Shown piece by piece: positions 56,050 to 63,081 of a DNA stretch of 64,000 nucleotides (its first letter is position 1; every line of letters begins with the position of its first letter). Made by a program: the position numbers and the translations under genes. Source of the DNA: Pedobacter hiemivivus (lineage in GTDB: Bacteria > Bacteroidota > Bacteroidia > Sphingobacteriales > Sphingobacteriaceae); NCBI RefSeq assembly GCF_004331685.1, contig NZ_SJSM01000001.1, positions 616,994 through 680,993 of the forward strand, in the 5' to 3' direction. The notes under the pieces were generated by a model. The model was not told the origin of the DNA. It ran no database searches and worked only from the letters and a program-made list of their open reading frames with translations.

Positions 56050-57117
56050 CTACTCATGTGAATTTATAATGTATTCGCATATTATGGCAGCATGGAGATC
56101 CAGTTCAGTATTTAGCATCTCCTTTATCTTAACATCAACACTTGAGGCCACAATATCAAGAAAAGTTTTGAAATCATCTCCAGCACTACCAATGTTTGAC
56201 TTGATCGCACTTATGATATTTCTGCTAATATCTATCTGACGAGTATCCCTGGCGCCAATTTTTTGCAGCTTATAGCGGTTAAATGATTTTCTCAGTCCTG
56301 TTTTGCTTAAGGTTTTCAAACCTAGCTCTTCACAAATTTCACTGAATGCTGAATTTGTTTGGTCATCATCCTTTAGATTTGTATAAGTATTGACCGCAAT
56401 AGTCAAGCTTGCAGACGTCAAAGATTTTTTCTTGAGGACATCTTCCCACTCGATATAATCAGTCGTAATCATCCCTTTTCTCCCAAGCTCATCTATCAGT
56501 AGTCTGTAAATCTGTGTAGCATCACAATAGCTTCCCGGATACTTTTCCGCCACCATTTGTGATATCTTTCCTATTACGGTGTTTTGAAAGCCCTTTTCCT
56601 GAAGTTCAGGTATTACGAAACTAATTGTTTCTGGTACCTCTGTTATGCTAAGTTCGGTTTTTAGAGCCTCTGTTATTCTCTTTTTTAAACCATCTTCTAA
56701 GTCGTTGAGCGTGATTTTTTCTAAATTGACATCAGGATCTTTTAAATCCAGTGAAAAGCTATTGGTAGCTACTAAGTTTATAGACTTTACTTTGTCGGCA
56801 TATGTTTTGTTTGCCACATTGCCAAGCAATTTTCCTAAAACAGTTTTCCCAGATTTTTTCTTAATCACTAAGGCATGTTCTGTGAACGCACCATCAGATG
56901 TTTTTACCTGATTAAAATCGAATTTTGCTTCATTTTGGTCAAGAGAATCAGATAATACTACATCTTCATGCAATTCCATGAACACAGCAAATTCTTTATC
57001 TTCTATATAAAGAGATATTATAGTGAATAATGCCCAATGATATTGGTAATGATATTTTTCCCAAGTTTCACTGCCGGCGGATTCCCTTTGAGATCCAAAT
57101 AGGGGATTTTTAGCCAA
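56050..57117 (-). CDS. DUF4297/Cap4-type nuclease effector (Lamassu LmuA-like)
   Basis: A 355-aa protein. The N-terminus carries the Cap4/DUF4297 pattern: a YHYQYHWAL helix (22-30), FMELHEDVVL with Glu48, Glu51 and Asp52, and FDFNQVKTSDG with the Gln70-x-Lys72 catalytic pair. Cap4 domains are double-strand DNA endonucleases fused to variable partners. The C-terminal 200 residues are helical and unrecognised, and would contact the SMC partner. First gene of the two-gene unit. Cell death or plasmid/phage DNA cleavage on activation is inferred from family knowledge. Confidence 0.72.
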   Translation of the reverse strand: MAKNPLFGSQRESAGSETWEKYHYQYHWALFTIISLYIEDKEFAVFMELHEDVVLSDSLDQNEAKFDFNQVKTSDGAFTEHALVIKKKSGKTVLGKLLGNVANKTYADKVKSINLVATNSFSLDLKDPDVNLEKITLNDLEDGLKKRITEALKTELSITEVPETISFVIPELQEKGFQNTVIGKISQMVAEKYPGSYCDATQIYRLLIDELGRKGMITTDYIEWEDVLKKKSLTSASLTIAVNTYTNLKDDDQTNSAFSEICEELGLKTLSKTGLRKSFNRYKLQKIGARDTRQIDISRNIISAIKSNIGSAGDDFKTFLDIVASSVDVKIKEMLNTELDLHAAIICEYIINSHE

Positions 57118-57408
57118 TTCCTTTAAACTAACTAAAGAAAATTATTATTCTCAATCCAGAAAGTATTGATATATTAAATAATTTGTCTTGCTTTTTAAAA
57201 ATGAAAGGCGAAGTTATCATAGAGCTTTTGTTAAATTCATTAGATTGAGATAACCCAAAAATAGTATTAATTAGAGAATTCACAACTAGTATTTTCTTAA
57301 TTAAAATCCTTTAGGACAAAAGAGTATGTCATTTTATCAATAGCGAGGTGTGTGTTACCCTATGGTTGCAAAAATATTTATTATAATATACCCTGTATTC
57401 ACTATATG
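57118..57408. other. Gene-free AT-rich region upstream of the nuclease/ATPase pair
   Basis: About 290 bp, very AT-rich, with no credible ORF or strong hairpin. It should contain the promoter of the DUF4297-SMC pair, but I see no clear TAnnTTTG box. Confidence 0.5.
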
Positions 57409-57423
57409 TTCGTTTTTTAAGAC
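57409..57423. repeat. Recurring intergenic element, copy 2
   Basis: TTCGTTTTTTAAGAC, one base different from the consensus. Its last base is the final base of the stop codon of the DUF2441 gene (TAG on the minus strand at 57423-57425), so the element abuts the gene end exactly. Confidence 0.75.
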
Positions 57424-57983
57424 TAAAAAATAATTTCATGTATAATTGTTGCAGGAAGTTTTACTATATATTCAAAATATGGGTTGTTAGTAGATTTACC
57501 TTGCCAATAAGCGTGGCCAAAGAATGAGCCGGCAACATTCTGCGTACCTAAGAAAATATAATTCATATCGACTTTTACAAAATCCTCAGTAGAAATAGCA
57601 TAAATTTTAGCTTTTGGATTTCCATATTTGTCTCGAAAAATTTTTGCTTCTTCTATACTTTCAACGGCAAAAATTGATTGATATCGGGAATGTAATTTTG
57701 GGTAAAAGGCTTGACGAACATATTCTAAATTCATTTCTGTTAAATAGGAAACTTTGTGTGAATAATTGCCTGTAATGCCAACTGTATGTCTCTCCTTTAA
57801 ATATTTCCATCCATGGTATGAAAGCCCGTCTGGATAAATAGTCTCCAAATGTGCCTGTAAGTCATTACCAGAAAATAAATGAGGTGTTTCCCAATAGGGA
57901 TTGTTGTACGGATCTGATTTCGTTAATTCAATTTTCTGAATGCCCATTAATAAATCACCCCTATCAACATGGTATAATGTCAT
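57423..57983 (-). CDS. DUF2441-like protein
   Basis: A 186-aa protein beginning MTLYHVDRGDLLMGIQKIEL, with WKYLKERHT in the middle, then EYVRQAFYPKLHSRYQSIFA and SIEEAKIF. This order fits DUF2441, a family with a YHV start that recalls ADP-ribosyltransferase folds; that structural link is my inference. Both ends of the gene are bounded by the TTCGTTTnTTnAGAC element: at its stop (57409-57423) and 5 bp upstream of its ATG (57988-58002), leaving almost no room for a separate promoter. Confidence 0.6.
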   Translation of the reverse strand: MTLYHVDRGDLLMGIQKIELTKSDPYNNPYWETPHLFSGNDLQAHLETIYPDGLSYHGWKYLKERHTVGITGNYSHKVSYLTEMNLEYVRQAFYPKLHSRYQSIFAVESIEEAKIFRDKYGNPKAKIYAISTEDFVKVDMNYIFLGTQNVAGSFFGHAYWQGKSTNNPYFEYIVKLPATIIHEIIF

Positions 57984-57987
57984 ATTG

Positions 57988-58258
57988 TTCGTTTATTGAG
58001 ACAGGAATCGTTCACTGCCCTTCACCTGAAAATCCCGACTCTATTTAAGGGCGGGTTATTACATAAGGGGAAAGATAGTTTCTACAAGTGGGGAAGGAGC
58101 AGCAACAGTCCGTCACCGACACCAGACTAAACATTCCATCTTTTGAGATTGGAGCCATCACTTTTTCTTCCCTTTTTATCTTTCCTGGTATGTAGGATTT
58201 GATCAGATGTAAAAAAGTGATCATCTGGAGAGTGATCACTAGCACCAAGCTAACCTTC
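57988..58258. repeat. Recurring intergenic element, copy 3 (full-length form)
   Basis: Begins TTCGTTTATTGAGAC (57988-58002), continues through CCTGAAAATCCC (58025-58036) and GGGCGGG, and ends GATCACTAGCACCAAGCTAACCTTC (58234-58258, shown in parts elsewhere). The first about 60 bp align with copy 4; the last 25 bp align with 60184-60208. A CCCG/CGGG hairpin inside could act as a terminator on the minus strand. The 67-residue frame at 58045-58248 lies wholly inside it and is not called. Confidence 0.65.
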
Positions 58259-58295
58259 TTTTTTGTTTAAACATGTTAAGTTTTAAGTTCGAGAA

Positions 58296-58667
58296 CTAAC
58301 ATCCTTCGCATTGACAAAATGTAACCCCAAGAACAGGATCATAATAACAATATTTTCGTTTTCCTTTACCGCAAGAATCACAAGAATAATATATTCCTGA
58401 ATACTTCCGTTCTGATTGGTTTTGAAGATTATCTGCACCTCGTTCCACCTCCACCTTTTGTTGTAGTTTATCAACAATATGGTTTATCAATCCGCTTAAA
58501 AAGCCATTATTGAGCGTTTTTTTTTCTTCGTTTAATAATTCTAAGAATTTTTCATTTGTGATATTATTTTTAGAAAACGCAGGCCCAAATTCAACCTCTA
58601 ATTTTAAATAAAAATTCTTATCCAAGCTTGAACGGTCCTTAATCATTTCTATTGGTTCTTTTTTCAT
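58296..58667 (-). CDS. Small protein with C-terminal cysteine cluster
   Basis: A 123-aa protein. The first 85 residues are helical. The last 28 hold six cysteines: CDSC (96, 99), Cys107, and CQCEGC (118, 120, 123), suggesting a zinc-binding ribbon. Family unknown. It sits between full-length element copies 3 and 4, the latter 46 bp upstream of its start, and has no co-directional close neighbour. Confidence 0.55.
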   Translation of the reverse strand: MKKEPIEMIKDRSSLDKNFYLKLEVEFGPAFSKNNITNEKFLELLNEEKKTLNNGFLSGLINHIVDKLQQKVEVERGADNLQNQSERKYSGIYYSCDSCGKGKRKYCYYDPVLGVTFCQCEGC

Positions 58668-58713
58668 TGTCGTTAAATTAAGTTTATATTAAATTAGGCA
58701 ATAAATTTAAATC

Positions 58714-58867
58714 TTCGTTTTTTGAGACAGGAGCCTTTCAATCCCCTGACGCCTGAAAATCCCACCTCTGTTCCAGGGCGGGGTATTGAGGAGAAAGAGA
58801 ATTTCTCCTCTTTTTCTGGATATGATCAGCTAAGGACGGTTACTTACGACAGGCTAATCTTCGTTTT
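58714..58867. repeat. Recurring intergenic element, copy 4
   Basis: Begins TTCGTTTTTTGAGAC (58714-58728), carries CCTGAAAATCCC (58752-58763) and GGGCGGGG, and ends AGGCTAATC then TTCGTTTT (58860-58867). It has the same layout as copy 3 with a shorter middle. The rest of the 58868-59018 gap is AT-rich and shows nothing else. Confidence 0.65.
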
Positions 58868-59018
58868 ATATATATAACTAAAAAAGTGTCAGTGTATAGG
58901 TCATTATTCTATATATAAATCCCTATTTAGTTAATAGTTGAATAGATGTTAAGCTGATGTATTAGTGAAAAGTTTTAATAAAGCATTTCACTGTAAGGTA
59001 TTTTTCTACAGGGTGAGA

Positions 59019-59396
59019 TTATGATTTGAGCTCAAATCCAATCACCACATGATGAACATTTGGCTGCCCTCGAACGTTGCAATAAGTAGACGTTGTAAAG
59101 TGATCCCATAAGCGCATTGAAAAATGATTAATCACACGTCCTCCGCAAGCTTCCTCTGGGCTTATAGCACCAAATTCGGTACTACTTTGAACCATATATG
59201 CATAATCATTAAGCTCATCACTAAAAATAACTGCCATGTTATAACCATAACGCTTACCGATTTGATCATTTGGTTCAACAAGATGATAAACTGGTAAGGC
59301 TAAGTATTCCTCAGTAATATGTGTGAGTGATTCAACAGCCATTCCTGTAATTTCACTAGTTCTTTGTTTACTCTCTTTAACGGATATTAATGCCAT
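59019..59396 (-). CDS. Hypothetical protein, 125 aa, second gene of an orphan pair
   Basis: A soluble alpha/beta protein of unknown family: a helical N-terminus, then YLALPVYHLVEPNDQIGKRY, and a beta-rich end (NVRGQPNVHHVVIGFEL). It starts 15 bp after the upstream gene ends, so the two are co-transcribed. The pair is bounded by the partial element at 58860 and the copy at 60125. Confidence 0.5.
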   Translation of the reverse strand: MALISVKESKQRTSEITGMAVESLTHITEEYLALPVYHLVEPNDQIGKRYGYNMAVIFSDELNDYAYMVQSSTEFGAISPEEACGGRVINHFSMRLWDHFTTSTYCNVRGQPNVHHVVIGFELKS

Positions 59397-59411
59397 GGTT
59401 CTTAGGTTGTT

Positions 59412-59978
59412 TTAAAATGCATATTTCATATATTCAGTATTTACTGTCTGAAGGTTCTCGTTAATAATCAGCTCAGTTTTAGGAAGGTTCTCTTCGATCC
59501 GGTATTCCGTAAGTTGTATTAAAGGTGTGCTGTTCATTCCAGCTGCCGAATTTAGCCTTTGAACATCTTCTAATTCTATTAACGATATTGAATTAACGAG
59601 TCTATCAGGTAAAAGGAAGCTTAATACCAGCGACCACAAGTCCTGTGATTGACGGCTCTTGCCGTAAAATATGGTTTGAAAGGGTTTTAAATTAAAAAAT
59701 GATGCGCTAAGTGGATCATCATAATTCACCAAAGTTGCACCGTCCATATCACCTTGAGCATGCATATAACTGTTTACAAGAATCTCGGTGAAGGATGGGT
59801 AGAATTTTTGCCCTGACTTGTTTGTGAAGGAAATTTTTGCCTGATTGATGGAACTTATATATAGCCGATTATAAGTAAAACTATTCTGTGAAAACCTCGG
59901 ATCAGATATTAGCCTCTCGTTCAATCGTTCTGATGAATCCAGTATTTCTAAATTATTTACTTCCTTAAAAGACTTCAT
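59412..59978 (-). CDS. Hypothetical protein, 188 aa, first gene of an orphan pair
   Basis: A soluble protein of unknown family with no signal peptide. Visible landmarks are FTEILVNSYMHAQGDMDGAT and SQDLWSLVLSFLLPDR. Paired with the 125-aa gene downstream, which could make a toxin-antitoxin or effector-immunity pair, but neither sequence shows a known motif. The upstream region carries element copies at 60125 and 60206. Confidence 0.5.
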   Translation of the reverse strand: MKSFKEVNNLEILDSSERLNERLISDPRFSQNSFTYNRLYISSINQAKISFTNKSGQKFYPSFTEILVNSYMHAQGDMDGATLVNYDDPLSASFFNLKPFQTIFYGKSRQSQDLWSLVLSFLLPDRLVNSISLIELEDVQRLNSAAGMNSTPLIQLTEYRIEENLPKTELIINENLQTVNTEYMKYAF

Positions 59979-60124
59979 TTTAATATCGGTACGTCATTGA
60001 TCGCATATAAGTAGCACTTTCAAATTTTGTCTGTTGCAGCTTTTATATGAAATTAGTGATTATTTAATAAAATAAATTATTTAAACCTTGAATTCGTTTA
60101 GCTAATATGAAAAAACTGTAAACT

Positions 60125-60220
60125 TTCGTTTTTTAAGACTTTCTTTACACTGAGGGAAAAGAAGATCTGTTCATTTTATTGCTGATCACTGGTACCAGGT
60201 TAATCTTCGTTTTTTGAGAC
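60125..60220. repeat. Recurring intergenic element, copies 5 and 6 (solo unit without a gene)
   Basis: TTCGTTTTTTAAGAC (60125-60139) and TTCGTTTTTTGAGAC (60206-60220) in direct orientation, 81 bp apart. Just before the second copy is GATCACTGGTACCAGGTTAA, matching GATCACTAGCACCAAGCTAA at 58234-58253. No gene lies between them. The flanking stretches 59979-60124 and 60221-60440 are AT-rich with no ORF I can support. Confidence 0.7.
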
Positions 60221-60442
60221 AACCTTTCCATTCTTTCTCTATAATATATGTTTTTCCTTGGCTTGGATAAAAAAAAGAGAGCGAAAATAAATTTAAGACA
60301 GGAGCGGATTAGAGTAACACAGCCGAACCTTTAGGAATAAAAAACCACATTTAATGTATAAATTATAACCTATTCCATGATGCTCCTCGAAATTCTATTT
60401 CTATAATACTATTTAGCATTTGGAATCAGATGTAAAAAAGAA

Positions 60443-60467
60443 CCCCACATAAATTAATTATGTGGGG
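60443..60467 (-). terminator. Rho-independent terminator hairpin
   Basis: CCCCACATAA (60443-60452) pairs with TTATGTGGGG (60458-60467), loop 5 nt. On the minus strand the stem is followed by TTCTTTTTT, so it would end minus-strand transcripts from the small ORFs at 60.9-61.3 kb. Confidence 0.75.
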
Positions 60468-60646
60468 ACTGTAGAACAGTTTCTCAGGCTGTTCAACTAA
60501 CGCTTTCGCATACAATGTAAGGATTCTTTTTAATAAAACACCCCCTAAATATTAGCTAATAAGTATAATGAAATGATATTAGGTTAATTACAGAATATTT
60601 AGATATTACAGTAAAGTACTCTCCTCTTTATTACTACCTTCGCCGC

Positions 60647-60871
60647 ATGAGCGATATGACAGCAGAAGATTGGGAAGCAGCATTCCACGGCATTGAATTA
60701 CCAGAAACAGCACAGATAGATACAGGGGTATTCATTTCAAATGTACCGGGCTTTCTTGAAAAATCCTTTGCAATCCTTCATGGTGGCAACGAAAGAGTAG
60801 CAGAGCCAGTTCGATAGAGACTTCAAAAGCTATTGGATATTGCAAATGAAGCCAATGGCGTGAAGGAGTAA
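60647..60871 (+). pseudogene. DUF6965-like small protein gene interrupted by an in-frame TAG
   Basis: ATG at 60647 reads MSDMTAEDWEAAFHGIELPE and continues through TGVFISNVPGFLEKSFAIL and GGNERVAEPVR to TAG (60815-60817). The same frame goes on with RLQKLLDIANEANGVKE to TAA at 60869-60871. This is the full pattern of small Sphingobacteriaceae proteins I associate with DUF6965 (AEEWxAALxGVELPE...GSERxxxPYRDRLxKL), with one stop at codon 57 of 75. The homology on both sides of the stop argues for a recent nonsense mutation; a 56-aa truncated product is possible. Confidence 0.6.
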
Positions 60872-60901
60872 ACTATGTTTCATGCATCTCGCACCTAGCT
60901 A

Positions 60902-61045
60902 TTACTGGTTTACTTTCTTCCGTTTAAGCTCGTAATAATTGTGGATCTTTTTGTTAAAAGCGTCAATTTCTTTGTGCGTTCGTTCAAGAAGATCAATCCG
61001 TTCCTGCAAGCCTACTAATGGATGTTTTATAGCGAGTAACCGGAA
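60902..61045 (-). CDS. Short coding-like frame without an ATG
   Basis: On the minus strand the frame between TAA 61046-61048 and TAA 60902-60904 encodes KHPLVGLQERIDLLERTHKE followed by IDAFNKKIHNYYELKRKKVNQ, a well-formed amphipathic coiled coil. The only usual starts are TTG (leaving about 34 aa). It may be a short gene with a rare start or the tail of a broken one. It lies just downstream of the 92-aa gene. Confidence 0.3.
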   Translation of the reverse strand, partial: FRLLAIKHPLVGLQERIDLLERTHKEIDAFNKKIHNYYELKRKKVNQ

Positions 61046-61057
61046 TTATTCTATGAA

Positions 61058-61336
61058 TTAAGATGATCCTTTTAATTCATCATTAACGATACTAGCTGCC
61101 AAAACCAGGGTATGAAGATATTCGTAATAAGCAATCAGATTAGCACGTTCTGCATTAGGTAATATGCGGCGGCTCTTGGTATAAAAACTTTGTTGGATCA
61201 TTCTCCAGAGATATTCGAGACTATCATCAAGCGAATAAGTCTCAAAAAAATCTTTTAATTTAGTTTTTGCGAACGCGTTAAGCTCAGCTTTGGTTCCTGA
61301 TGGTCTTTTGTGTAGAAATTGGTCGGGTGTATACAT
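61058..61336 (-). CDS. Hypothetical 92-aa helical protein
   Basis: MYTPDQFLHKRPSGTKAELN then a helical body with FFETYSLDDSLEYLWRMIQQ and RANLIAYYEYLHTLVLAA. No family recognised. The layout (extended head, helical bundle) is common among small proteins of Pedobacter mobile regions. Co-directional with the lysis-like genes but separated from them by 485 bp. Confidence 0.5.
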   Translation of the reverse strand: MYTPDQFLHKRPSGTKAELNAFAKTKLKDFFETYSLDDSLEYLWRMIQQSFYTKSRRILPNAERANLIAYYEYLHTLVLAASIVNDELKGSS

Positions 61337-61415
61337 TTGCTCATTTTTTTAAGGTTCAAAAAATGAGTCTCTTGGGATTTATAGAAAGCTATTTGGCTTT
61401 TATCTAATGAACCAA

Positions 61416-61513
61416 AGGTGCACCATAGCGAGAGCTCTAAATACCGCACTTATGGGCTTACCACAGCCTTGGGAACGGGTTTACAATAGAAGCTATAACG
61501 CTACAGTGCACCT
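61416..61513. ncRNA. Candidate structured RNA: long nested hairpin in a gene-free region
   Basis: The 61337-61821 gap has no supported gene but contains a nested set of pairings: AGGTGCAC 61416-61423 with GTGCACCT 61506-61513 (8 bp), TAGCG 61426-61430 with CGCTA 61499-61503, AGCT 61433-61436 with AGCT 61491-61494, TAAA 61438-61441 with TTTA 61480-61483, CCG 61444-61446 with CGG 61476-61478, and GGCT 61455-61458 with AGCC 61465-61468. Small internal loops separate the stems, as in real RNAs. I cannot tell the strand or name a family. A DNA palindrome used for replication or recombination is the alternative. The rest of the gap is AT-rich with no other structure seen. Confidence 0.45.
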
Positions 61514-61821
61514 GCGAAAGTACAACAATATTTGTTATAGGCATTAATCTACTGTCTCTTCCCCGTAGTTGTGGTAATTTATAAGTGGAGACTCTGAATT
61601 AATACTTCATTTAAGAAGTATGATCTGTTATTGTCGTTTCTTTATTTCATTGGCTATCAGTTTTAGGTGATTAATTTTGATATTTTTATCAGGTTATTAC
61701 AGCAAACATCTCGAAATAATTAATGATAAACCTTACTTAGCTGAAATTTGGTGGAAAACGCAGTATAATTACCTCCCAACAAAATTAAATACTGAGGAGG
61801 TGATACAACCTCCTCAATATT

Positions 61822-62190
61822 TTAAAAAAATCTTCTAAAAACCAGATAACTGGCGACTAAGCTTATACAGATCAAACCATAATCCCACATCTTTAGCGGC
61901 TCTGTCTTTTTCACTATTGTTTCCTGTTTAGCCTCTTGCTTTTCTTCTATTTTTAATTTATCAGTTTTTGCCAAATCAATTTGTTCCCTGATATTTTGAA
62001 CCTGATAAAATCCGCTATCATTCCAATAAGTAAAGATCTGCGTTTCTTTATTTGCAGTTTTAAAAAGCAACTGGCTTGATTCCAGCTGCTTTTCCGATGA
62101 TTGCTTATCTGTTGTAGCAGTTTTACTTGTTTTATTAAATAAAGCGCAACCAAATAAACATATTACCATAACAATTAATATTCCTTTCAT
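61822..62190 (-). CDS. Lipoprotein with C-terminal membrane anchor, unimolecular-spanin-like
   Basis: Start taken at ATG 62188-62190, which gives the lipoprotein signal MKGILIVMVICLFGCALF (lipidated Cys at 15) and lies 11 bp past the amidase stop. The 122-aa product then has a charged, coiled-coil-prone middle rich in Lys, Glu and Gln, and one C-terminal membrane segment, LICISLVASYLVFRRFF. An N-terminal outer-membrane lipid anchor plus a C-terminal inner-membrane helix is the architecture of u-spanins, which fuse the two membranes at the end of phage lysis. The position after an endolysin-like gene agrees. The sequence itself matches no spanin I know. Confidence 0.5.
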   Translation of the reverse strand: MKGILIVMVICLFGCALFNKTSKTATTDKQSSEKQLESSQLLFKTANKETQIFTYWNDSGFYQVQNIREQIDLAKTDKLKIEEKQEAKQETIVKKTEPLKMWDYGLICISLVASYLVFRRFF

Positions 62191-62201
62191 TTCTAAGTTT
62201 T

Positions 62202-62735
62202 CTAAGGTAAAGTGCGAGTTTTTGTGATCCAATTCGCAAAACGATGTATGCTACGGACGTGCCTTGTTCGGCGATAAACACCGTCCCCTTCCCTACTACC
62301 GTTTAAATTAGTGTTCCCTTCGACGCTGAAAACCCAATCATTCCTTACCTCCAAAACTATCCCGCAATGCCCTATCCGTTTTAAATGCTCAAAGTATATT
62401 CCCAACACCATTCCAGCCATCGGATTCTTGGCAATCCGATCAGCTGGGAAAATTGAAGGACTCCAGGGCGTACGCGGTTGAGCATACCCAGATTCCCCAA
62501 AGCACCAAGAGACAAACGAAGCACACCAAGCCACTTTCTTGACTCCAACATACGCATTGTATTGATCCACTCGCGGACCACCGTTTTCCATATATTCCCG
62601 AACGCCAATTTCCTTTTTAGCTGTTTCGATGATAGTTCTTGCATCTCCATCAGCTATACGATTGCGGTCAGCACCCCAACTGCTGCCAATAAAAGCAAGC
62701 CAAATGAAGCCCAATAAAATCCTAATTGTTGCCAT
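62202..62735 (-). CDS. Secreted CHAP-like peptidoglycan amidohydrolase (endolysin-like)
   Basis: A 177-aa protein with a hydrophobic signal (1-22, ending SWGA). The rest matches the TIGR02594/CHAP type: ARTIIETAKKEIGVREYMEN, VAWCASFVSWCFGESGYA with the catalytic Cys in AWCASF, and IGHCGIVLEV with a probable catalytic His. It would cut peptide bonds in peptidoglycan. Its start lies inside the preceding membrane-protein gene (82-bp overlap in a different frame); the signal peptide shows this start is right. Such tight overlap is typical of phage lysis genes. Confidence 0.78.
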   Translation of the reverse strand: MATIRILLGFIWLAFIGSSWGADRNRIADGDARTIIETAKKEIGVREYMENGGPRVDQYNAYVGVKKVAWCASFVSWCFGESGYAQPRTPWSPSIFPADRIAKNPMAGMVLGIYFEHLKRIGHCGIVLEVRNDWVFSVEGNTNLNGSREGDGVYRRTRHVRSIHRFANWITKTRTLP

Positions 62736-63025
62736 AATTCCATTTTTTTAAAAGATAAAACCATCTCAGTTAATAAAGGCAAGCCCAGCCTCATCCAAAA
62801 ACTTTGCAGTAGCCACCAGCTTAAGCCTGTCACTATCAAAAAGCAAATCAGACTCATTAAGATCAGTAACCAGATGTTTGGATCAATAAATCCGATAGTA
62901 GCATCAGAATTTATGACCAAACGTTGCAGAAAAGGCCAGATTAATAAGAGTAAACCAAATAATAGATAAGGTGTATAGTTTCTCTCAGAAACATCACCCT
63001 TTGTTATTTTTAAGCTATTCATCAT
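62654..63025 (-). CDS. Three-TM small membrane protein, holin-like
   Basis: A 123-aa protein with membrane segments at about 19-37 (YLLFGLLLLIWPFLQRLVI), 54-77 (IWLLILMSLICFLIVTGLSW) and 97-122 (LGFYWASFGLLLLAAVGVL). Size and three segments fit a class I holin, but holins share little sequence, so the call rests on the neighbours: DUF6266 upstream and the amidase whose start it overlaps. Confidence 0.5.
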   Translation of the reverse strand: MMNSLKITKGDVSERNYTPYLLFGLLLLIWPFLQRLVINSDATIGFIDPNIWLLILMSLICFLIVTGLSWWLLQSFWMRLGLPLLTEMVLSFKKMELWQQLGFYWASFGLLLLAAVGVLTAIV

Positions 63026-63081
63026 TTGTTTTTTAAGTATTGTTAAGAAAATTGGAAGGCCGTTTCCGGCCCTCCATTAAT

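Noticed and set aside
58045..58248. 67-residue minus-strand frame with a Cys-rich end
   Set aside because: It lies wholly in intergenic element copy 3, and the equivalent stretch of copy 4 does not preserve it.
54132..60220. CRISPR array
   Set aside because: The 15-bp copies are too short and spaced from 81 bp to over 3 kb with genes between them; no regular spacers and no cas genes.
54132..60220. Classical integron
   Set aside because: No integrase gene is in the window except an unrelated-looking tail at 52474, and the repeats lack the attC inverted core pattern (RYYYAAC/GTTRRRY) in the right arrangement.
61255..61449. 64-residue minus-strand frame
   Set aside because: It overlaps the 92-aa gene in another frame and crosses the hairpin region; no protein-like features.
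61416..61513. tRNA gene
   Set aside because: The fold is a single long hairpin without cloverleaf arms, TTC-loop or anticodon stem. I saw no other tRNA or rRNA gene in the window.
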